Below are positions 9,583 to 16,743 of a stretch of DNA of 39,300 nucleotides, piece after piece. How positions within the stretch are numbered: the stretch's first letter is position 1; each line of letters opens with the position of its first letter. The notes beneath the pieces were generated by a model. That model was not told the origin of the DNA. It was given only the letters and a program-made list of their open reading frames with translations, and ran no database searches. Position numbers and translations under genes: made by a program. Source of the stretch: CAZEER01 sp964511215 (GTDB taxonomy: Bacteria > Fidelibacterota > Marinisomatia > Marinisomatales > UBA1611); NCBI GenBank assembly GCA_964511215.1, contig CAZEER010000013.1, forward strand, positions 1 through 39,300. The letters are read 5' to 3'.

Positions 9583-10145
9583 TAAACAGGATTTTTGTTT
9601 ATAATTGATAAAAACTCAGAACGAGTTTCACTTGATTTTCTAAACTGACCTGACATTGCGCTGGTAGATGCAAAGCTATTCTGCTTTTCAACACCTCTCA
9701 TTTGCATACACATGTGGCGTCCTTCCATAACGACAGCTACTCCTTTAGGTTCCAGAATATTATTTAAAGCGTTCTCAATTTGATGAGTTAAGCGCTCCTG
9801 TACTTGTAGTCTTCTCGCATACATATCAATTATTCTAGGTATCTTTGAAAGACCAATGACTTTACCATCTGGGATATATCCAACATGTGCTTTCCCAAAA
9901 AATGGTAAAAGATGATGCTCACACAATGAGAAAAATTCGACATCTCGAACTATTACCATGTCCTTTGCATCCTCCTTAAAGACAGCATCATTTATTAATT
10001 TTTTTAAATCTTGACTATAGCCTTTAGAAAAAAATTTCCAAGCTTTTGATACTCTTAGTGGAGTCTTTAGGAGGCCTTCTCTGTTCGGGTCCTCACCGAT
10101 TTCTTCTAATAATTGTTTTGTAATTGACTCTAATCTATCATTCAT
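9582..10145 (-). CDS. folE: GTP cyclohydrolase I (type IA)
   Basis: Converts GTP to 7,8-dihydroneopterin triphosphate, the entry to folate and to queuosine/7-deazaguanine synthesis. With the start at 10145 the protein is 187 residues. Zinc ligands C75, H78 (SLCEHHLLPF) and C146 (MEGRHMCMQMRG) correspond to E. coli C110, H113 and C181 with a constant offset of 35. I prefer this ATG over an ATG 10 codons upstream because it has GAGGA 8 nt ahead and follows the yhhQ stop by one base. The longer form would overlap yhhQ by 29 bases. The product feeds the PTPS/QueD-like enzyme at the head of the operon and probably folate synthesis. Confidence 0.95.
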   Translation of the reverse strand: MNDRLESITKQLLEEIGEDPNREGLLKTPLRVSKAWKFFSKGYSQDLKKLINDAVFKEDAKDMVIVRDVEFFSLCEHHLLPFFGKAHVGYIPDGKVIGLSKIPRIIDMYARRLQVQERLTHQIENALNNILEPKGVAVVMEGRHMCMQMRGVEKQNSFASTSAMSGQFRKSSETRSEFLSIINKNPV

Positions 10146-10146
10146 T

Positions 10147-11022
10147 TCATGATTCCTCAATGCTAGCAATTTCAATTTTCCCTTTTAATAAATGGATTAT
10201 TCCATAAATAATGGGAGTATCAATAAGTGCCATGAACATTTTAAACAACCACCCGTCAATTATTGCCCTAAAAATTTGATCTGAATTCCAAACTCCCACA
10301 AATAAAATACTAACCACTAAAGTAGTATCAACCAGTTGAGAGGCAATAGTTGAACCATTATTTCTTAACCAAAGATGTTTCCCTTTTGTTAATTTTTTCC
10401 AAAAATGGAAAATTCTAACATCAATAAATTGTGCAAATAAATATGCAATCATAGAAGCAGCAATAACTCTCCAAGCATTTTGGAATACCAAATTGTATGT
10501 AGAGTTATTCACTGGAGACTGAATAAAATTAACAGTGTAATTCTCCTTCTTAAGAGATTCTGTAGTAGGTTCTATAGCACGAATTATTTCTTCATCATCC
10601 ATATCTTCAACACTTTTTATATCAAAAACAGCTATATTTTCATTTGCGGATTCTAACTTCAGAAAATTAACTTTTGATAAGTTTTTAATGAATTCTAAAT
10701 CAATATTTTTATTGTCATTTTTTGTTATTTCCATCCTGTTAAGAGCATCTGGTTGAGCTCCTAGCCAAAGGAAGAGCAAAACAAAAAGTGAAGCAATAAA
10801 GCCTGAAAAGACAACTTGATTAGCTTTTTTTTGACCATATAACTCTGAAATTAAATCAGTTACTAGAAAAGTAAGAGGGTACGGCAAAATACCTGCTGAA
10901 ATAATAAATACTTTGAACCCCAAATCAACAGTAACAAATTTATTTGCAATCAAATTACACGTTACAAGAGAGGCAATAAAGATTCCTGATAAGACAAGAT
11001 AAAATTGATCTTTAAATTTCAT
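10147..11022 (-). CDS. YhhQ/VUT-family queuosine precursor transporter with an extra loop
   Basis: Integral membrane protein of the family that imports queuosine precursors (preQ0, preQ1 or queuine). Hydrophobic segments cover residues about 7-28, 35-57, 70-90, 183-203, 225-247 and 255-278. The C-terminal half carries the family signature, including FHFWKKLTKGKHLWLRNN (205-222) followed by GSTIASQLVDTT. At 291 residues it is longer than E. coli YhhQ (about 221). Most of the extra length is a soluble stretch of roughly 75-80 residues (about 98-175) between the third and fourth membrane segments, of a size to fold independently. It sits between the QueD-like gene (6 nt) and folE (1 nt), which supports a pterin/deazapurine role. 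Confidence 0.85.
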   Translation of the reverse strand: MKFKDQFYLVLSGIFIASLVTCNLIANKFVTVDLGFKVFIISAGILPYPLTFLVTDLISELYGQKKANQVVFSGFIASLFVLLFLWLGAQPDALNRMEITKNDNKNIDLEFIKNLSKVNFLKLESANENIAVFDIKSVEDMDDEEIIRAIEPTTESLKKENYTVNFIQSPVNNSTYNLVFQNAWRVIAASMIAYLFAQFIDVRIFHFWKKLTKGKHLWLRNNGSTIASQLVDTTLVVSILFVGVWNSDQIFRAIIDGWLFKMFMALIDTPIIYGIIHLLKGKIEIASIEES

Positions 11023-11028
11023 TACTTA

Positions 11029-11436
11029 TTATTCACCATAGTAATCTGTATGAATAGAGTGAGTTTCAACTAATCTAAGTCTGTAAAGTTTTCCTTTTTC
11101 AATAAATGGTTCAATCTTGCCCCAGGCCCATATCAATATATTTTCGGATGAAGGTTGCTTGTCTTTAAACCATTCAATATCTTCTTCAATTTGGCTATGG
11201 TCAAGAATATCTACCACATTTGTTTTTACAATTTCATTTAAATCTGTTAAATCAATCAGCCAGCCAGTGTCTTGGTTTATAGGCCCTTTTATTGAGACTT
11301 CAAGAGTATAGTTATGTCCGTGATTATTGTAGTCTTTTCCAAATACTTCCAAATTTTTTTGTTCAGACCAATGCGCATTACCATATTTATGCGATGAACA
11401 AAAATTATATTTTTTTGTAATTATTGGGTATGACAT
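11029..11436 (-). CDS. 6-pyruvoyl-tetrahydropterin synthase/QueD-family protein lacking the usual catalytic cysteine
   Basis: T-fold enzyme acting on dihydroneopterin triphosphate, the FolE product made from the same operon. With the ATG at 11436 it has 135 residues; a TTG five codons upstream is the alternative. Zinc ligands H16 (NFCSSH), H39 and H41 (NHGHNY) are present, as are the D79-H80 pair of the catalytic triad and C-terminal E124. The position of the triad cysteine (FGKCNN in mammalian PTPS) reads FGKDYNN, so the nucleophile is replaced by Asp35. Known cysteine-less relatives (PTPS-III, with Glu) make 6-hydroxymethyl-dihydropterin for folate. Whether this protein serves queuosine, folate or another pterin is open. 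First gene of the nine-gene operon. Confidence 0.85.
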   Translation of the reverse strand: MSYPIITKKYNFCSSHKYGNAHWSEQKNLEVFGKDYNNHGHNYTLEVSIKGPINQDTGWLIDLTDLNEIVKTNVVDILDHSQIEEDIEWFKDKQPSSENILIWAWGKIEPFIEKGKLYRLRLVETHSIHTDYYGE

Positions 11437-11491
11437 AATTGCATTATACAAATAATAACTAAACTATATAATATTAATCATAATAGTGGGA

Positions 11492-11519
11492 ATTATTTTT
11501 ATATCCTAAAGATAGTCAA
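11492..11519 (-). promoter_or_regulatory. candidate promoter of the pterin/2-oxoacid dehydrogenase operon
   Basis: On the minus strand, -35 TTGACT (11514-11519) and -10 AATAAT (11492-11497) are separated by 16 bp, each matching consensus at five of six positions. The expected start of transcription near 11485 leaves a leader of about 50 nt before the ATG at 11436. A palindrome overlaps the -35. Confidence 0.5.
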
Positions 11520-11528
11520 ATATCTTTA
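11507..11528. promoter_or_regulatory. 8-bp inverted repeat overlapping the operon -35, possible operator
   Basis: TAAAGATA (11507-11514) and its exact reverse complement TATCTTTA (11521-11528) flank six bases that hold most of the candidate -35 element. No T-tract follows on the minus strand, so it does not look like a terminator. It would be well placed for a dimeric repressor. The remainder of the 218-bp gap (11437-11654) shows nothing else I can name. Confidence 0.4.
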
Positions 11529-11654
11529 AGTAAAAAAACTCAATTTTCATATATATTTCAATACAGTTTCTCTTCACAAATCTAAAATTCTAAATTTAAC
11601 CCAATAGCAATTATGAAATACATCTGTCATTTAATAATTTATTCCTTCTAATTT

Positions 11655-11999
11655 TCAATCAAGTAATTCAGAAAATAGTTTTGGTATATTTTTTATTATA
11701 CTACTTTTGGGGAAAATAATATCACAACCTGCACTACGAAGTTTTGAACGATCACGATTGTTTATTTTTTTCATAATGCCAATAATTTTCATTTTTTTTC
11801 GTTTTAACCCAGATATAAGACCTACCGACGCAAATACATTTTCATCCATATCGACAACTGCAATTTCTATATTTTCATTAAATGAGTCTGGGTCTGTATG
11901 CTCATCAGAAAATTCTACAATAAAACCAGCATCTACGCAGGCGGTAGAAATTTTTGATCCCAATTCAAAATCTTTTATAAATAAATTTACCCTAGACAT
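11655..11999 (-). CDS. small receiver-like (CheY-fold) protein, probably degenerate
   Basis: With the ATG at 11999 the protein has 114 residues and shows an alternating beta-alpha pattern like a response-regulator receiver: VNLFIKDF, then IAVVDMDE with D50 at the phospho-acceptor position, IIGIMKK, and IIFPKSS with K98 near the conserved lysine. The acidic pair after the first strand is not convincing, so phosphorylation is doubtful. A longer start 10 codons upstream would overlap the DUF309 stop; the shorter one begins 2 nt after it. It is the last gene of a five-gene cluster and has no output domain. Fold assignment is inference from pattern; function unknown. Confidence 0.7.
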   Translation of the reverse strand: MSRVNLFIKDFELGSKISTACVDAGFIVEFSDEHTDPDSFNENIEIAVVDMDENVFASVGLISGLKRKKMKIIGIMKKINNRDRSKLRSAGCDIIFPKSSIIKNIPKLFSELLD

Positions 12000-12001
12000 A
12001 G

Positions 12002-12367
12002 CTATCGAAGACTTGGAACTATTCCCCAATTAAATTCATTAGAGTTTTCTAATTTAATATAACTTGCTCCTACATTTTCTATTTCTTGCAATAAAAAATT
12101 AACATTTATACCTCTGTGAATTCCAGAAAAAGCTTCAAATTTTTCTTTAGATTTTCTAAGTAGATTAATCGCCCCAATCATGTTTCCATTACGAAGGTGA
12201 ACAAAACTAACTGCGAGTTGAATTAGACCTTGTACAAATTTTTTATCTTTGAGATAAAAGTCAGACCAAAGTTCTTCCCAAGCTTCATGGGCTTCAAAAT
12301 AGTTACCAGTTTTATAATATTTCAAACCATCTTGAAACAATTCAATTTTCTTTATTTCATCAACCAC
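12002..12367 (-). CDS. DUF309 family protein
   Basis: A small helical protein of 121 residues with the DUF309 signature: GLKYYKTGNYFEAHEAWEEL (14-33) followed by an LIQLAV segment and a histidine in FVHLRNGN. The pattern of paired helices with conserved His and Glu suggests a metal or small-ligand site, but the family has no established biochemical role. The start is GTG and overlaps the end of the metallo-hydrolase gene by 8 bases; the stop lies 2 nt before the receiver-like gene. It is translationally coupled to both neighbours. I can name the family but not the function. Confidence 0.85.
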   Translation of the reverse strand: MVDEIKKIELFQDGLKYYKTGNYFEAHEAWEELWSDFYLKDKKFVQGLIQLAVSFVHLRNGNMIGAINLLRKSKEKFEAFSGIHRGINVNFLLQEIENVGASYIKLENSNEFNWGIVPSLR

Positions 12368-13208
12368 TTATTATAATCTTATTTTTCATATGATAATGTT
12401 TTCCATCCCAATTGATAGTGCATGCCTGTATTTTAGGGTCATGTTCAAGGAATAAAATCCAATTCTTATTATACATTTTCATTAAGATTTCCTCTTTTTC
12501 TTTCATTGTAACGACAGGCTGTACATCATAGGCCATCACCCAAGGTATTGGAATATGTGCTGCCAATGGAAAAATATCTGCTCCATAAAATAAAGTCTTA
12601 TAACCATCTGATATTACAGGATGCATTAGCCCTTCTGTATGTCCATAAGTTAGATGAATATCAATTCCTTCGAGGAATTGCTCATTCCCATCTACTATTT
12701 GCATCATCTGATTTTGAGCTAATACTTTCCAATCATTCTCTATAAAACTACCGAAGTCCTTCTGACTAGGATGATTTGCAAGTTTCCAATTATCCTTTGT
12801 TACCCAATATGTTGCATTTGGAAAAGTTGGAATAATTTTCCCAGATTCAAATTTTGTATTACCACCAACATGATCAAAATGAAGATGGGTACAGATCACA
12901 TCTGTGATTTCATCTGTATTAAAACCATAATTTTTTAAAGAAGTTTCAATATTGTATTGCTCTGTATTGATATTATAAATCTCTTTATATTTATCTTTCC
13001 ATTTAGTGCCATTACCAGTATCAATTAAAATTTTCTTATCTTCACTTCTTAATAATAAGGAACGTGTGACCATTTCAATACGGTTTAATTCATCTACTGA
13101 AACTTTTTTTTCCCATAAAGTTTTAGGAATAATTCCAAACATAGCCCCACCATCCAAACCAAACTCAGATGTTTCAATACTATAAAGATCGTAATTGCCA
13201 ATTTTCAT
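12360..13208 (-). CDS. metallo-beta-lactamase fold hydrolase
   Basis: A 282-residue MBL-fold protein with the metal-binding motif THLHFDHVGG (H108, H110, D112, H113), an upstream LLIDTGNG-type strand (about 60-67), the third metal histidine in YGHTEG, and a late histidine in FLEHDP. The arrangement resembles lactonase or glyoxalase-like members acting on small esters or lactones. It overlaps the upstream 325-residue gene by 4 bases (ATGA) and the downstream DUF309 gene by 8. No signal peptide is visible, so it is probably cytoplasmic. The substrate cannot be assigned. Confidence 0.9.
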   Translation of the reverse strand: MKIGNYDLYSIETSEFGLDGGAMFGIIPKTLWEKKVSVDELNRIEMVTRSLLLRSEDKKILIDTGNGTKWKDKYKEIYNINTEQYNIETSLKNYGFNTDEITDVICTHLHFDHVGGNTKFESGKIIPTFPNATYWVTKDNWKLANHPSQKDFGSFIENDWKVLAQNQMMQIVDGNEQFLEGIDIHLTYGHTEGLMHPVISDGYKTLFYGADIFPLAAHIPIPWVMAYDVQPVVTMKEKEEILMKMYNKNWILFLEHDPKIQACTINWDGKHYHMKNKIIISG

Positions 13209-14182
13209 ATTGAAAAATTATCAAATCTTTTATTAAAATATTCAATTTGATTTTCATTTAACAATCTTGACAATCCACGTATTGACTCCAATTTGACAAT
13301 TTCGATAGCTTTTTTATTTATTGATTTATTTTGTTTTACAATTTTTTCTGCGATAGGAATAAAACATATAAATTTTTTATTTTCAATTTTTGAATATTCA
13401 ATCAAATCAAAATTAGATGATTTATTTAAAAATCTATCTGATAACCAATAACTTAATTCACGTTTATATCCTTTTAACCTGACATAATCTCCATTCCAGA
13501 TCCTTTCAATGACTGAAAATAAAATAATCTCTCCAGATTCAATTACAGATTGGAATACTTGTTCAGGTGTAGCATCTGTCGCCTTATGTGGATCCGATAA
13601 CTTCTGATTAGAAATTTGATCAAATATTGTTTTTGTGAAAACCCAATTATCACTTTTATTTTCTTGAAATTGATATGCCCTAAGAATATGGTAGGCAAAT
13701 AGTCCATTTTGTGGTAGATCCTGTAAAGCTAATTCTACTAAAAAATCAAAGGTTGCTCTAGAATGATCAGATGCAATAAAGATTTGGGCCATAGTCAACT
13801 CAGCTTTCTCCCAGTCTGCATTTTGGCATGCAGCCTCTAAATCTCCCATAAATGCAGTTACTGGAGGATTGGTTTTTACTATTTGATCTAATGCGGCTTG
13901 GTCATTTTTTCTAAAATCAAATTCAAATAAATAATCTATAATAAATCTTAAAAGAGGTTTTGAGGGATTATCTTTATCATCTCCAATAAAGTTTTTTATT
14001 GAATTCATTAAACATACAGGATGTATAATAAATTCTTTATTATGTATAACTGATACGCTCGCAAAAAGTAAATCATTAATTATAAGAACAAGATCTTCTT
14101 TCTTCAAGTTTGAGGAGATCAATCCTTCACAAAAATTTCTATTTTTAATTAATAGATTAGACCGAAAAGTTGATTCAGCCAT
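13205..14182 (-). CDS. conserved-looking protein of unknown function (325 aa)
   Basis: I do not recognise this protein. It has no signal peptide or membrane segment, is largely alpha-helical in composition, and carries histidines in helical contexts (FIIHPVCLMNSI near 50-61, GLFAYHILRAYQF near 159-171) and a tryptophan-rich ERIWNGDY segment. This is compatible with an all-helical oxygenase-like or repeat protein, but that is only an impression. It overlaps the metallo-hydrolase start by four bases and follows the putative lipoprotein by 10 nt, so it belongs to the same transcript. Coding is supported by length, overlap and codon use similar to its neighbours. Confidence 0.75.
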   Translation of the reverse strand: MAESTFRSNLLIKNRNFCEGLISSNLKKEDLVLIINDLLFASVSVIHNKEFIIHPVCLMNSIKNFIGDDKDNPSKPLLRFIIDYLFEFDFRKNDQAALDQIVKTNPPVTAFMGDLEAACQNADWEKAELTMAQIFIASDHSRATFDFLVELALQDLPQNGLFAYHILRAYQFQENKSDNWVFTKTIFDQISNQKLSDPHKATDATPEQVFQSVIESGEIILFSVIERIWNGDYVRLKGYKRELSYWLSDRFLNKSSNFDLIEYSKIENKKFICFIPIAEKIVKQNKSINKKAIEIVKLESIRGLSRLLNENQIEYFNKRFDNFSI

Positions 14183-14192
14183 TCATAAAATT

Positions 14193-14855
14193 CTATTTTT
14201 TATTGTTTTGGTTTGATGGTAAATAAAAGAATAATTGCATGGAAACACCTGCCCCTCTTGAGAATTGGGTAGGCCATTTATTCACTTTATGCGGATATTT
14301 TTCATTCGTAGGATTAAATCCACCTTTAAAATCATGAAAATAACCGGTCTCAAATCCCCACCTACTTCCAAGTCTTCTTCCAAACAGAAACCCAAATCTT
14401 ATACTTTGATTATCTTCTATTTCTTTATATGTGCCATCCGGTATAATCATACATCTGAAGCCTCTCCACTTAGTTTTTAATGGGAATCCACCAATTTTTA
14501 CTTTTTCACTTTTCTTTGCCTTAAACATATAATAGGATAAATCAAAACTAGGATTTGGTGCATAGTTATATGCTAGGTTTAGGACATCCCATCTATAGTT
14601 TTTTTTCATCAAAACACGACTAATATCGATCCCAGCACCTGAAATTGGCATGCCCATCTTAAATCCAAATTCTGTATAATCATTTATCCCATATTTCCAC
14701 CAAATTACAGGAATTACATTTTCGACTGAAAATTGAAATCCCATATTTGCAACTCCACTTTTCGGATTTTGTGGAAGTACAGGCGCATGTGACGCACAAC
14801 CTACAAAAAACATTATTATTGAAATTGATGGGATTAAAAGTTTCGTAATCATCAT
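14193..14855 (-). CDS. putative outer-membrane lipoprotein, beta-rich, function unknown
   Basis: A 220-residue protein opening with a short lysine-containing n-region, a hydrophobic stretch and a lipobox-like FVGC ending at C20, so it is probably a lipoprotein. The body alternates short aromatic-rich strands (FGFKMGMPISGAG, FGFLFGRRLGSRWGFETGYF) and ends in SMQLFFYLP, as small outer-membrane beta-barrels do. No named family is recognised. The start has a second in-frame ATG directly after the first. The next gene begins 10 nt later; the previous one ends 54 nt earlier. It may be the first gene of the MBL/DUF309 cluster. Confidence 0.7.
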   Translation of the reverse strand: MMITKLLIPSISIIMFFVGCASHAPVLPQNPKSGVANMGFQFSVENVIPVIWWKYGINDYTEFGFKMGMPISGAGIDISRVLMKKNYRWDVLNLAYNYAPNPSFDLSYYMFKAKKSEKVKIGGFPLKTKWRGFRCMIIPDGTYKEIEDNQSIRFGFLFGRRLGSRWGFETGYFHDFKGGFNPTNEKYPHKVNKWPTQFSRGAGVSMQLFFYLPSNQNNKK

Positions 14856-14909
14856 ATCTTAGGGAAAAATACAGAATTCTCTTGATAGAATGAATTGAAA
14901 AGGAAAATC

Positions 14910-16673
14910 CTATTTTATATATATCATTTTACGACTAAATATTACAGGAAGTGCCTGATCCACCTCTGCCTGAATTGTAATAAAATAAATTCCCGACGAT
15001 CTACTTTCTCCATCCCAAAGATAATTATAACTACCTGATGTGACATACTCTCCTTCTATCAACCTATCATGAATACGACCAGTTGCATCTGTAACATAAA
15101 GTGTTACAAGTGCATCTTCAAGTAAATCAAAAGTAATACGTGTTTTACCATTAAATGGATTTGGATAATTCTGGTATAATACAAAAAGTTGAGGCATTAA
15201 TTTGGTATCATAACTATTTATAATATTTTCATTGCTCGAACCAAAAGTAGTTTCTTTAGAATGATACCAGGGACCTCTGTCATACAACCTTGAGATGGCA
15301 AAAGGAATTGTATCCAATATAATGTATTCTAATATTTTAGAAGAATCTCCATTAATCTTTTGCAATGAAATAAACCGTGAAGGACTTATACTATCTGCTA
15401 TTACAAAAAACGAATCAATATATTGAATTTCAAATTCTAGTTCAGGAACTATTTCCCATATTAACTCATTATTATATTCAACTATATATGTTCCATCCAA
15501 TTCTGCTTTCCCAGCTAATTCAATATTAAATTTACCTGATTTTGGTTTCCAAGCAATCTCATTTAAATACAATGAAGATCTATCACTTTTTACCTTTATA
15601 CGATTTTTAGTATTTGTATCCATTGGAATAATATCACCTTCCAATGTAAATGTAACAGATTCATCAGTGATGATAGGACATTTTTGAAGAATACTATCTT
15701 TCATCATAAGATTAGCATATTTCCAATCTTGGGGCACATCTATTACAATTAAATGCTCATCTATTAATGTGAGATTCTCTAGATTAATATATTCATCATC
15801 GGAGAGTATGTAAAAGTCATTCAAATCAATTTCATCAGGATGGAATAAATATAATTGTAAAGTTAAGCCATTAAGGTTGCTACTTTCATATCCCACTATT
15901 TTCACAGGTTCTAAACTATCAAATAGTTTTATTGCATTAGGATATGTATTATAAAGGATAATCCAATTTTCCCTGAGCCTAAGAATCTCTTTCTCTAATT
16001 TTAATTTCCATATTTCAGGTTTTAAAAGAAAATTATTCCTATATACAGATTCATAATCCATGATTTGATCAAAAAGATTTTGGTCAAGAATAATATTATT
16101 AAACGCATAAATAATTGGTTGGCTCGATTTTAGCATATGTAATGGAAACAACTCAATCCAGCTACGGTCATCTAAAATTCTCGTTTTTAACAAATTTTTA
16201 ATATTTTTTAGTTTTGTAGAATCTTCCTGGTAAATCTGACTACCAACATGCTCTATTATAAGATCATACATAGATTGAATATTTTTATTAAATAATGATG
16301 AGTCTTTTGAAATAATACAAGTTCCAAAAGACGGCCTTTCTATATCGCTAAGATATTTTTCTTCAAAAATATCTTCTAATTCAATTTTATAAAAATACCT
16401 AGTCCCTGGTTCACATTCGGCATGGAGGTAGCTTGAATCTTCAGGAGACAAAACCGCTAAAAGTTTAAAATTATTTCTCCCAAATTTCTTACAATAGATA
16501 CTTGTTTTTTTTACATTGATGGAATCAGGATATAACCAAGAGATTAGAATAGTACCTTCACCATTGTGTACCGATACATCAACTGGGTAGGATATACTAC
16601 CAGCACCAGTTGCAACAACAAAACAATAAATTAATATTATATTAATTATTAAATATTTCAGTATAAATCTCAT
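14910..16673 (-). CDS. secreted Fn3-like protein with C-terminal sorting domain
   Basis: With ATG at 16673 it has 587 residues and begins with a clear signal peptide (MRFILKYLIINIILIYCF, cleavage after about ATGA). A TTG 19 codons upstream gives a longer, less signal-like N-terminus. Residues about 28-115 look like a fibronectin type III domain (ISWLYPDS, RYFYKIEL). The middle is beta-rich and unassigned. The last 85 residues form a sorting domain of the Por/type IX kind: YQNYPNPFNGKTRITFDL, a DATGRIHD strand, SGIYFITI and a terminal MIYIK. It is therefore probably exported and surface-attached or released. It lies 70 nt behind the S8 protease. Substrate or adhesive role unknown. Confidence 0.82.
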   Translation of the reverse strand: MRFILKYLIINIILIYCFVVATGAGSISYPVDVSVHNGEGTILISWLYPDSINVKKTSIYCKKFGRNNFKLLAVLSPEDSSYLHAECEPGTRYFYKIELEDIFEEKYLSDIERPSFGTCIISKDSSLFNKNIQSMYDLIIEHVGSQIYQEDSTKLKNIKNLLKTRILDDRSWIELFPLHMLKSSQPIIYAFNNIILDQNLFDQIMDYESVYRNNFLLKPEIWKLKLEKEILRLRENWIILYNTYPNAIKLFDSLEPVKIVGYESSNLNGLTLQLYLFHPDEIDLNDFYILSDDEYINLENLTLIDEHLIVIDVPQDWKYANLMMKDSILQKCPIITDESVTFTLEGDIIPMDTNTKNRIKVKSDRSSLYLNEIAWKPKSGKFNIELAGKAELDGTYIVEYNNELIWEIVPELEFEIQYIDSFFVIADSISPSRFISLQKINGDSSKILEYIILDTIPFAISRLYDRGPWYHSKETTFGSSNENIINSYDTKLMPQLFVLYQNYPNPFNGKTRITFDLLEDALVTLYVTDATGRIHDRLIEGEYVTSGSYNYLWDGESRSSGIYFITIQAEVDQALPVIFSRKMIYIK

Positions 16674-16743
16674 AAAGAAAGTTATTAGGCGAGATCTAAT
16701 TTGAAACTTAAATTGCCTGAAGGCAAGCAATTACTAAAAAAGA

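Noticed and set aside
9582..10175. Longer folE start at 10175
   Set aside because: It would overlap yhhQ by 29 bases and lacks a ribosome site, while the ATG at 10145 has GAGGA 8 nt upstream and matches E. coli zinc-ligand spacing.
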